Assembly (NCBI GenBank): GCA_905181855.1 | Contig: CAJIZE010000006.1 | Coordinates: forward strand, 45,066-109,065 | Direction of reading: 5' to 3' | Length of the DNA stretch: 64,000 bases | Origin: an uncultured Flavobacteriales bacterium | GTDB taxonomy: Bacteria; Bacteroidota; Bacteroidia; Flavobacteriales_G; Salibacteraceae | In this document: piece by piece, positions 44,227 to 53,156 of the stretch | Numbering within the stretch: position 1 is the first letter of the stretch | Layout: each line of letters starts with the position of its first letter | Notes under the pieces: model-generated | What the model saw: only the letters and a program-made list of their open reading frames with translations | What the model was told of the DNA's origin: nothing | Databases searched by the model: none | Position numbers and translations under genes: made by a program

Positions 44227-45942
44227 TTAAAACAAACTTACAAAACCAAAATGCACTTTTGCCGCATTTAATTGAATAGGATTGTTGAATTGCTGGCCTA
44301 GTGCATAATTGATTGAAAAAATACCGGGTTTGGTTTCAAAACTAATTCCAGAACCAAAGCTGAATGGAATATCATTAAGGTATCCAGTATTTAGGTTTTG
44401 CTCCCAGAAACCAAGGTCTGTGAAAAGATAGAAATATGAATTCTCTTCTAATAAAATTCGGTACTCTAGGGTTTGGATACTATAGGTACTTGCAAAAATT
44501 GAAGATTCATCAATTCCGCGCATTAATTGAAACCCGCCAATCCTAAAAAGTTCGTTGTAGAACAAATTATTGTTAATTAATGTGCCTGTTGAATTACTCA
44601 ATTTAATGGTTGATCTTTTCATGATGGGGATATACCAAGAACCATCAAAAAGCACTGAGTATGAATTGTTGTTTAGGGTTAATCCTTCATATGCTGATTC
44701 ATTAAAAACTGGATTTTTAATTATTTTTTTGTTTCCTGCTTTAAGGTTAAATGTAATCGCGTATCCTGATCTTGGGTTAAATTTATAATTTAACTTATTA
44801 GTTTTAAGACCAATCCCTATTCCTCTAGTTGTTACGTCCGCAAAGGGAGGCAATGTGATAGCATCTAAATAGTTGGTAGTAGTAATAATTTGAGAAGCAT
44901 CGTAATAGAAACTTAAATTAAAAAAATTCCCACGGCTTAATCCGTAAAGCACGGACCCCGATATTGATTGTTGAGCAAAAGTAGTGTCACTTCTAAATAA
45001 GTTTATGTTAGCAGCAATTCCGAATGGAGTATTAAATATGTAAGGTGTGTTAATCGTAGAGTAAACTTCTTGAGAATTGTTTTGTAGCTTTCTCCATTGA
45101 AGTTTTAAAATTTCACCTTTGTTAAAAGCATTAATTAAATTGATTTTGGCATCTCCGGTAACCAATAGTTCTCCCGTGTTTTCGTCTTGGGTTAAACCTA
45201 TTATCCCATTAGCAGTGCTTGCTTTTCTTTTCTTAACGACCAAATTAATTTGTGCTCCTTGGTTTGAAAAATAAATCTTTGGTTTGCTTACCTCGGTGAT
45301 AAAAGAGATTTCTTTTAGTCTAGTTGAAAGATTTCTTATAATGTTTTCATTGTAGTTAGCACCTTTTTTGATTTCAATATAATTTGAAATATAGTGATGA
45401 GCAATTTCAGTTTCTGAACTAATTATCAAGCTATCGATTGCGATTTTTGGGCCATAAGTTATTTTGATTTTTGCAGATGCTGTTGAATCTGAAAAAAGTA
45501 TATTATCGAAATTGAATGACGCAAAAGGGTAGCCAATGTTTTCAAGGTAAGTAATGGTATTAAACTTAAGATTATTTAATTGCTGCAAGCTTAAGGAATG
45601 ATTGGTCCACTTTTTTTGGTTGAAATTTAACTTGGAAAAAAGCGCTTCATCGTTTTTAGAAAAAGTCATCCGATTCCAATTGTATTTTTGACCAGCCGTT
45701 ACAAAAACTATTTCCCTCTCTTCATTTATTGAATCAATAGAGCAGTTTAAGTAACCTAAATGATAAAATTGATCGGTAATTAGGTTGAAGATATTTTGGC
45801 CTTTCTTTACCTCAATAGTAGTAACCAATTCTGATATTTCGACATCAGCAACTTTTAGTTTAAACTTTTCTTGTCCAATTAAATTGGATTTGACGAAAAA
45901 CAAACAAATAAATAAAATCAATATTTTATTTAGAGTTGCCAA
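44227..45942 (-). CDS. BamA/TamA-family outer-membrane barrel protein
   Basis: 571-aa outer-membrane protein of the Omp85 superfamily. A signal peptide (MATLNKILILFICLFFVKSNLIGQ) is followed by POTRA-like domains (about 30-240, for example KWTNHSLSLQQLNNLKFNTITYLENIGYPFASFNF). A 16-strand-type barrel follows, with the conserved FRIGGFQLMRGIDESS segment (about 430-445, akin to the RGF/Y motif of lid loop L6) and a C-terminal strand ending HFGFVSLF. It is shorter than BamA, so TamA-like or another paralogue fits better than the essential assembly factor. It overlaps ung by 13 nt. Confidence 0.85.
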   Translation of the reverse strand: MATLNKILILFICLFFVKSNLIGQEKFKLKVADVEISELVTTIEVKKGQNIFNLITDQFYHLGYLNCSIDSINEEREIVFVTAGQKYNWNRMTFSKNDEALFSKLNFNQKKWTNHSLSLQQLNNLKFNTITYLENIGYPFASFNFDNILFSDSTASAKIKITYGPKIAIDSLIISSETEIAHHYISNYIEIKKGANYNENIIRNLSTRLKEISFITEVSKPKIYFSNQGAQINLVVKKRKASTANGIIGLTQDENTGELLVTGDAKINLINAFNKGEILKLQWRKLQNNSQEVYSTINTPYIFNTPFGIAANINLFRSDTTFAQQSISGSVLYGLSRGNFFNLSFYYDASQIITTTNYLDAITLPPFADVTTRGIGIGLKTNKLNYKFNPRSGYAITFNLKAGNKKIIKNPVFNESAYEGLTLNNNSYSVLFDGSWYIPIMKRSTIKLSNSTGTLINNNLFYNELFRIGGFQLMRGIDESSIFASTYSIQTLEYRILLEENSYFYLFTDLGFWEQNLNTGYLNDIPFSFGSGISFETKPGIFSINYALGQQFNNPIQLNAAKVHFGFVSLF

Positions 45943-46610
45943 TCTATTGGGTTAGAATTATTATCCATCAGATAAATGTTTGTTTTTTTAAAATGTTCTG
46001 AACCAAAAAATCCGTTATATGCTGAAAAAGGAGATGGGTGTGTGGTCTGCAAAATATAATGTTTAGATGCATCAATCATTTCGGTCTTGCTCTGAGCAAA
46101 TTTACCCCAAAGCATAAATACACAGTTTGTTTTTTCATTACTAATGTATTTGATAATATTATCCGTAAAATTTTGCCAACCTATATTTTTATGAGAGCCC
46201 GGTTCGCTTTCACGTACGGTTAAGCAGCTATTTAAAAGCAGTACTCCTTGGCTCGCCCAATGGCTAAGGTCACCTTGGTTAGGTATAGAAAAGTCGACAG
46301 ACTGATTGAGCTCTTTGTAAATGTTCTTTAAACTGGGTGGTACTTTGACCCCATTGGAAACTGAGAAAGCCAATCCATTAGCTTGATTTATCCCATGATA
46401 AGGGTCTTGGCCAATGATAATCACTTTGGTTTTCTTGAAAGAACAAAGTTTAAAGGCATTTAAAATTTCAGTTTTGGATGGAAATATAGTATCAGTTTTA
46501 AATTCACTTTCTAGCTTTTCTGTTAATTGAATAAAATAATCTGAAGTAAATTCCGTCTTAAGTATATCATTCCAATCAGAAGATAAAATGGCTTGTTGAA
46601 TAGTAGTCAT
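45930..46610 (-). CDS. ung: Uracil-DNA glycosylase
   Basis: Family 1 UDG, which removes uracil from DNA at the start of base-excision repair. The 226-aa protein has the water-activating motif GQDPYHG (catalytic Asp about 67), then GLAFSV and VLLLNSCLTV (uracil-binding Asn region). VFMLWGKFAQ follows, and then the DNA-intercalation loop HPSPFSA (His about 192). All catalytic residues are present. The 13-nt overlap with the next barrel-protein gene suggests one long minus-strand transcript from ung to purE. Confidence 0.97.
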   Translation of the reverse strand: MTTIQQAILSSDWNDILKTEFTSDYFIQLTEKLESEFKTDTIFPSKTEILNAFKLCSFKKTKVIIIGQDPYHGINQANGLAFSVSNGVKVPPSLKNIYKELNQSVDFSIPNQGDLSHWASQGVLLLNSCLTVRESEPGSHKNIGWQNFTDNIIKYISNEKTNCVFMLWGKFAQSKTEMIDASKHYILQTTHPSPFSAYNGFFGSEHFKKTNIYLMDNNSNPIDWQL

Positions 46611-46677
46611 AATGTTAAATAAACAATGGTATGTTATTATCTAAACGTTTATATTTCTCTTTGGTATAGTATTTATG

Positions 46678-46685
46678 TAAATTTG
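46678..46685 (+). promoter_or_regulatory. -7 element of small lipoprotein gene (TAAATTTG)
   Basis: Exact TAnnTTTG, 27 nt before the ATG at 46713. A TTTG at 46660-46663 is closer than the usual 19-nt spacing, and TTTC at 46654-46657 fits better, so the -33 element is uncertain. Confidence 0.5.
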
Positions 46686-46712
46686 CATAATTAGAAATAG
46701 TTCTGTAGCAAT

Positions 46713-46841
46713 ATGAAAAAAACTTTTTTACTTTTCGCTTTCGCCGGGTTTTTAGCTTTGGCAGTTAGTTCATGCAAAAGTCATGAAAAATGCCCTGCAT
46801 ACTCAAAAGTATCAACCGAAGATATCGATTCTAAAGCATAG
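46713..46841 (+). CDS. 42-aa lipoprotein
   Basis: Very short gene encoding MKKTFLLFAFAGFLALAVSSC followed by 21 residues (KSHEKCPAYSKVSTEDIDSKA). The lipobox AVSSC (Cys 21) is good, and a second cysteine lies in KCPAY. The mature chain is only about 22 residues, acidic toward the end. Similar tiny CPAY-type lipoproteins are a recurrent oddity in Bacteroidota as I recall, with no known role. Its stop lies 5 nt before the YtxJ gene, so the two are one transcript, and a thiol-redox link is a reasonable but unproven idea. Confidence 0.75.
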   Translation: MKKTFLLFAFAGFLALAVSSCKSHEKCPAYSKVSTEDIDSKA

Positions 46842-46846
46842 GTCTA

Positions 46847-47188
46847 ATGAATTGGATTGAGCTTTGTGACCTAAGTCAACTTGATGAAATTGAGTCTTTG
46901 TCCAGTAACCAATATTTTTCGGGTGTTGCTGTATTTAAACATTCCACAAGATGCGGCACAAGCAGTTTTGTCAAAAAAATGTTTGAAAGAAGCTGGGATA
47001 AAACTTCAAATATTCCTGTTTACCATCTAGACCTGATTAGGAATAAAAACATTTCGAACGAAATAGCTAAAAGATGGAATGTTAATCATGAGTCGCCACA
47101 ATTAATCGTTTTAAAAGAAAATAAAGTAACATACCAAGCATCTCATAGCTCAATTTCAGCCAGTAACGCAATTAGTTCGGTTTTATAG
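46847..47188 (+). CDS. ytxJ: Bacillithiol-system thioredoxin-like protein YtxJ
   Basis: 113-aa thioredoxin-fold protein of the YtxJ/DUF2847 group, a monothiol bacilliredoxin-type protein proposed to act on bacillithiolated proteins. The motif KHSTRCGTSSFVKKMFERSW (about 31-50) contains the single active-site Cys where thioredoxin has CxxC. LDLIRNKNISNEIAKRWNVNHESPQLIVL contains the cis-proline segment ESPQ. It implies that the organism makes bacillithiol or a similar thiol. It is preceded by a 42-aa lipoprotein 5 nt away. Confidence 0.87.
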   Translation: MNWIELCDLSQLDEIESLSSNQYFSGVAVFKHSTRCGTSSFVKKMFERSWDKTSNIPVYHLDLIRNKNISNEIAKRWNVNHESPQLIVLKENKVTYQASHSSISASNAISSVL

Positions 47189-47229
47189 CCGCAGCATTCA
47201 ATTTTCGATTATTCAATTTCAATTTATGG

Positions 47230-47237
47230 TATATTTG
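47230..47237 (+). promoter_or_regulatory. -7 element 2 nt before gene at 47240 (TATATTTG)
   Basis: Exact TAnnTTTG, two bases before ATG 47240 and five before a second in-frame ATG at 47243. The second start would suit a leaderless message. It lies in the short gap after ytxJ. Confidence 0.55.
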
Positions 47238-47239
47238 CC

Positions 47240-47992
47240 ATGATGAGAACTGCTATAATCGTATTTCTATTTATTTTTTCTATAGCCGGATATTCTCAAG
47301 AGCAGACTAAAATTTCTTCCTCTGAAGGAAACCAATCGTTTCATCGATATGAGTTTTATGGGAGCGCGTTTTTACATACCAATGGTTTCGGAGCAGGTAT
47401 CTACAAAGCCAAACGAATTACCGGGTTTAAAAAACGGATTATTGCATTGGAGTTATTAAATCTAAAGCACGCCAAAGAATATAAAAGTTCTAGTTTTAGT
47501 CAAAACGGGGGATCTTTTTTTTATGGTAAATTAAATTCTACTTTTCTTTTAAGGCCTACAATTTCGTTTCAAAAGATATTATATACTAAGGATGCTAAAA
47601 AAGGCGTTCAACTCAGCTATGCACTATATGGGGGGCCTACCTTGGCTTTTTTGAAACCTATTTATTTGGAAATAATTAGCTTTTCAACAGGATTGAATGA
47701 TTTTAGAAAGATTGAAAAGTTTGATCCTAACGTTCATTCTTTTGACAACATTATTGGCAAAGCACCAAGTTTAACTGGATTGGAAGAGACTAAGTTGTTG
47801 CCAGGACTTCATGCGAAATTTGGCCTTAATTTCGAGTATTCTTCTCATGACGATATTTTAAGGGCTATTGAAACTGGTGTAGCCATGGATGGTTTTATAA
47901 AAAAGGTTCCAATAATGGCTTATGAAACAAATCGGCAGTTTTATTTTACGTTTTATATTAATTTTAATTTCGGAAGAAAGACATATCAATGA
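47240..47992 (+). CDS. Exported hypothetical protein, probable outer-membrane barrel
   Basis: 250-aa protein. It has a signal peptide ([20 protein letters not shown]) and then alternating beta strands rich in Tyr, Phe and Gly ([32 protein letters not shown]-like pattern, [17 protein letters not shown] at the end). This fits a small outer-membrane beta-barrel. I do not recognise a family. Its stop overlaps lipA by 4 nt, so it is co-translated with lipoyl synthase; the pairing recurs by chance or because of chromosomal conservation. The start may be ATG 47240 or 47243. Confidence 0.65.
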   Translation: MMRTAIIVFLFIFSIAGYSQEQTKISSSEGNQSFHRYEFYGSAFLHTNGFGAGIYKAKRITGFKKRIIALELLNLKHAKEYKSSSFSQNGGSFFYGKLNSTFLLRPTISFQKILYTKDAKKGVQLSYALYGGPTLAFLKPIYLEIISFSTGLNDFRKIEKFDPNVHSFDNIIGKAPSLTGLEETKLLPGLHAKFGLNFEYSSHDDILRAIETGVAMDGFIKKVPIMAYETNRQFYFTFYINFNFGRKTYQ

Positions 47993-48864
47993 GTACCACA
48001 TCAATTATATCTGAACCAAAGGTTGCTATGAGAAAACCAAATTGGTTAAGAGTTAAACTACCAACAGGCGAGAATTACAAAAAAGTTCGAAATATTGTTT
48101 CTGAGCATAAGTTACATACCATTTGCGAAAGTGGAAATTGCCCAAATATGGGTGAATGTTGGGGAGCAGGTACTGCTACTTTTATGATTTTAGGAAACAT
48201 CTGTACAAGATCGTGTGGGTTTTGTGCTGTGGCCACAGGTAAACCGCTAGTAGCTGATTTGCTAGAACCTGAAAAAGTAGCCAATTCGGTAAAAACCATG
48301 GGCGTGAAACATGCCGTTATTACTTCTGTTGATAGAGATGATTTGCCTGATGGTGGTTCAATTATTTGGGCTGAAACTGTAAAAAAAGTGCGGGAGTACT
48401 CACCATCAACTACAATGGAAACCTTGATTCCTGATTTTATGGGTAAATGGGATAATCTTCAGCGGATTATAGATGTTGCGCCTGAAATAGTATCTCATAA
48501 TTTAGAAACGGTTCGCAGGTTAACAAAACAGGTACGGATTCAAGCAAAATACGACCGTAGTTTAGAAGTGTTAAGAAGATTGAAAAAGGCTGGAATGAGA
48601 ACAAAATCCGGGATTATGCTGGGGCTTGGTGAAACTGAAAAAGAAGTAATTGAGGCAATGGACGATTTACGAACTGTGGGGGTTGATGTTCTTACCTTAG
48701 GGCAGTACCTTCAACCGACGGTTTCGCATTTACCTGTATTTGAGTTTGTTACGCCTGAAAAGTTTAGTGAATACAAAGAAATAGGTCTTGAGAAAGGTTT
48801 TAGGTTTGTTGAAAGTGCGCCTTTAGTTAGGTCATCGTACCACGCCGAAAAACACCTTTTTTAA
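47989..48864 (+). CDS. lipA: Lipoyl synthase
   Basis: Radical-SAM enzyme that inserts two sulfurs into octanoyl-protein to form lipoyl groups on 2-oxoacid dehydrogenases. The 291-aa protein has the auxiliary cluster motif [12 protein letters not shown] (CX4CX5C, about 46-57) and the radical-SAM motif CTRSCGFC (about 72-79, CX3CX2C). The C-terminal serine ligand lies in VRSSYHAE. The start is the ATG overlapping the upstream gene by 4 nt. No lipB is adjacent. Confidence 0.97.
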   Translation: MSTTSIISEPKVAMRKPNWLRVKLPTGENYKKVRNIVSEHKLHTICESGNCPNMGECWGAGTATFMILGNICTRSCGFCAVATGKPLVADLLEPEKVANSVKTMGVKHAVITSVDRDDLPDGGSIIWAETVKKVREYSPSTTMETLIPDFMGKWDNLQRIIDVAPEIVSHNLETVRRLTKQVRIQAKYDRSLEVLRRLKKAGMRTKSGIMLGLGETEKEVIEAMDDLRTVGVDVLTLGQYLQPTVSHLPVFEFVTPEKFSEYKEIGLEKGFRFVESAPLVRSSYHAEKHLF

Positions 48865-48946
48865 GCTGATTATTGCCTTTTAATAAAATGGGCATAAACG
48901 AATTAATTAAATCATTACTTTCGAACATTAAATTTTACTATTTCTT

Positions 48947-51900
48947 ATGAGAACAAAAATTACCGCAATATCTATCTCACTATTAATAATAGGGGGAGGT
49001 TTTATTGCATCAAGCTTGTTTAATTCTTCAGATATTGAATCAAGTTATAAAGCTAGAACTACAATTCAAAAAGATGAAAATTACAAAGGAGCATTAGCAC
49101 ATAAAAAAATGCTTTACGGTGATGAAAATGGCGACATTAATATGAACGCCATCCGTAATGCTTATGAATCTCATCTTGAAAAAAGAACGAGTAGAGCATC
49201 TTCATTAGGTTTAAGTTGGCAAAGTTTAGGGCCAAATAATGTTGGTGGTAGAACTTTGGCGCTTATTATAGACAATGTGGATGGTGAAATTTTAGTAGCA
49301 GGTACTACCTCAGGAAGTGTTTATAGATCTACAAATGGAGGAAATGAATGGACGCCAATTGATAATTTTGGTACAGCATTTATTGGCTGTGCGACTCAGG
49401 CAACAAATGGCGATATGTATATGGGTACTGGAGAAAGTGAAGGTCCTGGAAACGGAATATACAAATCAACAGATAGAGGTTTAACTTGGAGTCATTTGGC
49501 TGCAACCGCAACAACCGATCTAATTGGTAGGAACGACATCTGGAGTTATGTAGTTAAAATTACCACAGACCCAAGCAATCCTAGTAAAATTTTTGCAGCA
49601 ACTCACCTTGGTTTATATATATCAAGTGATGCAGGTGTAACATGGGCAAAGCCAAGTTTTTCACCTCCTGCTGTTAATGGAACAGGTTGTGAAGACATGA
49701 CTTGGTCAGGCGATGGTGCAAGACTTTTTGTTGCCTTTGGCGGTAATTCAGTAGTTTATTCAGATAACCCAAGTGACGGCTCTTCTTACAAGATTACTAC
49801 AGTGGATTCAGACCTGAATTCTAGTTCCCAGCGGCTTGCAACGAGTGCAGCTGACCCGAGTATAGTTTATTTAGCTAAATCAGGCGGAACAGTAGGTTTT
49901 GGTAACTTTGGGGGTGTTTGGAAATCAATAGACAAAGGCGAAACATTTAAGCCAATTGATCCTGCTCCTCCTGTAACAAGCCCTAGTTGGGATATAGCTG
50001 GGAGCGACAGAGATGGCACTGGTGTTATGTGGTATGCTTTTGCAATGGGCGTAGATCCAGGTGATGCTGACAAGATGATTATTGGGTCATTGCAAAACTG
50101 GAGATATGATGGTAACTGGACTAGAATTACGCATGAAAATGGCGGTGTAGGAGCTAATTTTAGTAGGCAGTATATTCATGCTGACAAGCAAGGCGTTTTT
50201 TGGGATCCTAACAATTCAAACATTGTTTACATAACGCACGATGGTGGAATTTCTAAATCAGTTAATGGTGGAGTACAATGGTTTGAGGTTGTTAGAGATT
50301 ATACTACATCTCAGTTTTACGGAATTGGTTTCGATAAATCTTTTCGTGTAATTGGTGGTACCCAGGACAATGGTAACATTGGTTTAGACCCTACTGGGGA
50401 ATTTAGCTTTGGTAATCCTGATTTTGGCATTCAAATTTCAAATCAAGGTATATTAAATGGTGATGGTTTCGATGTGGAAGTTTCTAATTTAGTAGACCTT
50501 AAGTTTACTGCCGCTCAAAATGGTAACCTCGGTAGGTCAAGGGTTTCATCAGAAACAGGTTCAGGAATATGCACAGGAACCAACGCTAATTATTGTGATG
50601 CAGGTCCATTTAATAGCAATCATAGGTTGTGGGAGTCAGCTGATGATCCATTTAGCCAAGATTCAGTAGAGTTTAACACAAACACTTACAGACAAACAAT
50701 TGCTGCAGGATCAGGATCTGACAAAACCTTTAAAGGCACTTTACAACATGTTCAAGTGGCAGCTGATATAGATTATAGTTCTGCTTTTTTCTCGGTTGGC
50801 AGTATGGTATTAAAAGACACAACTGGTAGTGGTAACCTTACAGGTGATGGCACAGGAACAGTTAATTTAAGTACTGGAGAGTTTACGATTAACTGGATTT
50901 CAGCTCCTTTATTAAATACTCCAATTTATAGCTATTTTGATGTTTCTTATAAATCAGGTGATGTGATTTTACTAAAAAGTTTTACTGATGAAATTCCGTT
51001 TTATTATAAAATGAAACAGCCTCTTGCCTCAAATACGACTTTAATGGTTCGTGACCCAGTTCAATCAACTTTGGTGATGGCAATAAACGGAGGAATTATA
51101 TTTGCAAGAAGTGTTCTTGATATAGCTGAGGATATTGAATGGTTTGAAATAACTAAAAATGTTCCAAACTTTAATTCGGGATGGGATGCAAATCAAACAC
51201 CAACTTGTTTTGAGTTCTCAGATAATGGAGATCATTTATACGTAGGCACAAACTTTGGTGATGTTTGGAGAATATCTAAATTGAGTTTACTATACAGAAA
51301 GAATATCGAAAATAAGGGGCAAGTGGCTCAATCTTTACTGAATAATCTATTGGAAATTACAAAAATATACAACGGATCAAGAAGTGTTTCGGGTATTTCA
51401 CTAAGCCCACATGATAACGAAGTCCTAGTAGTTACTCATCCTGGATGGATAGGTTCTTCTGCAGGCAATACATGGACATATTTAATTGATAATGCTCAGT
51501 CTACCGCTGGAACTTCAACCACTAATGTTATAGATATTAGAGGCGATTTACCTCCAATGCCAGTTTTTGATGCTGAAATTGATGTTTTAGATCCATCTAC
51601 AGTTTTATTAGGTACAGCATTTGGCGTTTGGGCAACAACAAATGTTTTTGCAGCAGGTGGTGCTGTTGAGTGGACAGACGAAAGCAGTTCTTTTGGAAAT
51701 GCGGTTCCTGTTTATGATATACGCCAACAAAGATTATCAGGTAGTGAGGCGCTGAACCATCAAATGTACTATATAGGCACTCATGGTAACGGAATTTGGG
51801 CATCATCAACATTGGTTTCTACCGATGAAATTGATGGCGATGATTTTACTGATGAGAACTATTCTCAACTTAACTTATATCCTAACCCTGTAGTTGATAA

Positions 51901-52114
51901 TGCAATACTTGAGATTAATCTTGGTAAAGCAGTAATTATCTCTTTGAAAATTGTTAGTATTAACGGGCAAGTTGTTAAGTCTATTCCTGCAACACAGCTT
52001 GTTAAAGGCATAAATAAAATTGAACTATCAACAGGTAATTATGCACCAGGAGTTTATATGTTGATGTCTGAAATTAATGGTGAAGCAAAAATTGCTAAAT
52101 TTATAAAGCAATAG
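48947..52114 (+). CDS. Large secreted BNR/sortilin-like protein with T9SS sorting domain
   Basis: 1055-aa exported protein. An N-terminal hydrophobic segment (ISISLLIIGGGFIASSLF) acts as signal peptide. A charged linker (about 30-85) follows, then a large beta-propeller region with Asp-box repeats such as STNGGNEWTP, STDRGLTWSH, SSDAGVTWAK, SIDKGETFKP and SVNGGVQWFE. It contains the YLGPNNVGGRT-type entry strand (QSLGPNNVGGRTLAL). The C-terminal ~75 residues (LNLYPNPVVDNAILEI...PGVYMLMSEI) are a type A sorting domain for type IX secretion. It is probably a surface-attached protein; no catalytic dyad is evident. Confidence 0.88.
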   Translation: MRTKITAISISLLIIGGGFIASSLFNSSDIESSYKARTTIQKDENYKGALAHKKMLYGDENGDINMNAIRNAYESHLEKRTSRASSLGLSWQSLGPNNVGGRTLALIIDNVDGEILVAGTTSGSVYRSTNGGNEWTPIDNFGTAFIGCATQATNGDMYMGTGESEGPGNGIYKSTDRGLTWSHLAATATTDLIGRNDIWSYVVKITTDPSNPSKIFAATHLGLYISSDAGVTWAKPSFSPPAVNGTGCEDMTWSGDGARLFVAFGGNSVVYSDNPSDGSSYKITTVDSDLNSSSQRLATSAADPSIVYLAKSGGTVGFGNFGGVWKSIDKGETFKPIDPAPPVTSPSWDIAGSDRDGTGVMWYAFAMGVDPGDADKMIIGSLQNWRYDGNWTRITHENGGVGANFSRQYIHADKQGVFWDPNNSNIVYITHDGGISKSVNGGVQWFEVVRDYTTSQFYGIGFDKSFRVIGGTQDNGNIGLDPTGEFSFGNPDFGIQISNQGILNGDGFDVEVSNLVDLKFTAAQNGNLGRSRVSSETGSGICTGTNANYCDAGPFNSNHRLWESADDPFSQDSVEFNTNTYRQTIAAGSGSDKTFKGTLQHVQVAADIDYSSAFFSVGSMVLKDTTGSGNLTGDGTGTVNLSTGEFTINWISAPLLNTPIYSYFDVSYKSGDVILLKSFTDEIPFYYKMKQPLASNTTLMVRDPVQSTLVMAINGGIIFARSVLDIAEDIEWFEITKNVPNFNSGWDANQTPTCFEFSDNGDHLYVGTNFGDVWRISKLSLLYRKNIENKGQVAQSLLNNLLEITKIYNGSRSVSGISLSPHDNEVLVVTHPGWIGSSAGNTWTYLIDNAQSTAGTSTTNVIDIRGDLPPMPVFDAEIDVLDPSTVLLGTAFGVWATTNVFAAGGAVEWTDESSSFGNAVPVYDIRQQRLSGSEALNHQMYYIGTHGNGIWASSTLVSTDEIDGDDFTDENYSQLNLYPNPVVDNAILEINLGKAVIISLKIVSINGQVVKSIPATQLVKGINKIELSTGNYAPGVYMLMSEINGEAKIAKFIKQ

Positions 52115-52160
52115 AATCTTTATATTTAAAATCTCATCTTTTAAGATGGTTCTTTTGGCC

Positions 52161-53156
52161 ATGGAAAAGATAAAAGTTGCAATAAATGGATTTGGCAGAA
52201 TTGGAAGAACGTTAGCTCGTACGATTCTTAACCATCCACAAATTGAGGTTATTGCCATAAATGAATTGGCGGATGTTAAATCAATAATTCATTTATGGCG
52301 ATACGATTCAGTGCACGGTAGGCTAAATGGTGAGTTTCATCAAACTGAAAATGGCTTTACTTACAATGGGAGCAAAGTAGATGTGTTCAACCAGATGAAT
52401 CCTGAATTTTTGCCTTGGGGTGAATTAAATGTTGATGTAGTTGTTGAGGCAACTGGGCATTTTAAAGATTATAATTTAGCTTCAAAACACATAACTGCAG
52501 GTGCAAAAAGAGTTATTATATCAGCACCTCCGATCGATGATTCTGTGAAGACCATAGTTATCGGTATAAATGATGAGATTCTTAATGGACAAGATTTGAT
52601 TGTTTCAAATGCATCTTGTACGACGAACTCTGCAGCACCATTGATTAAGTTGATTCACGAAAATTTTGAATTAGAATCGGCTTACATTACAACGGTACAT
52701 TCTTTCACAACAGATCAAAAGTTACACGACAGTTACCACAAAGATTTACGAAGAGCCAGAGCTGCGACACAATCTATAGTGCCAACTACAACTGGAGCGG
52801 CAAAAGCATTGACTAAAATATTTCCTGATTTGGATGGTTTCATAGGAGGTTGCGGTATTAGAGTACCTGTACCTGATGGCTCTTTAACTGATTTATCTTG
52901 TGTAGTTAAAAAGAACACCAACATTCAAGAAATTAACTACTTATTTGAAAAAGCAGCACAAACTGAACTAAAAGGTATTCTTGAATACACAGAAGATCCA
53001 ATAGTTTCGGTTGATGTAATAGGGAATACGCACTCTTGTATTTTTGATGCTGGTTTAACATCTGTAATCGGTAAAATGGTAAAAGTTGTTGGTTGGTACG
53101 ACAATGAAGTAGGCTACTCCAATCGGATCAAAGATTTAATTCTTAAAATAGCTTAA
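52161..53156 (+). CDS. gapA: Glyceraldehyde-3-phosphate dehydrogenase, type I
   Basis: Glycolytic/gluconeogenic NAD(P)-dependent dehydrogenase. The 331-aa protein has the Rossmann start VAINGFGRIGRTLAR, the active site SNASCTTNSAAPL and the catalytic His in TTVHSFTTDQ. DLRRARAATQSIVPTTTGAAKAL, GCGIRVPVPDGSLTDL and WYDNEVGYSNR follow. The adenosine-ribose position reads INELAD, with Glu where most NAD-dependent enzymes have Asp, as in erythrose-4-phosphate dehydrogenase; the rest fits GAPDH. ATG 52161 is preferred over 52146, as TTCTTTTG (one mismatch to the -7 consensus) lies just before it. Its stop interlocks with the convergent peptidase stop in TTAA. Confidence 0.92.
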   Translation: MEKIKVAINGFGRIGRTLARTILNHPQIEVIAINELADVKSIIHLWRYDSVHGRLNGEFHQTENGFTYNGSKVDVFNQMNPEFLPWGELNVDVVVEATGHFKDYNLASKHITAGAKRVIISAPPIDDSVKTIVIGINDEILNGQDLIVSNASCTTNSAAPLIKLIHENFELESAYITTVHSFTTDQKLHDSYHKDLRRARAATQSIVPTTTGAAKALTKIFPDLDGFIGGCGIRVPVPDGSLTDLSCVVKKNTNIQEINYLFEKAAQTELKGILEYTEDPIVSVDVIGNTHSCIFDAGLTSVIGKMVKVVGWYDNEVGYSNRIKDLILKIA

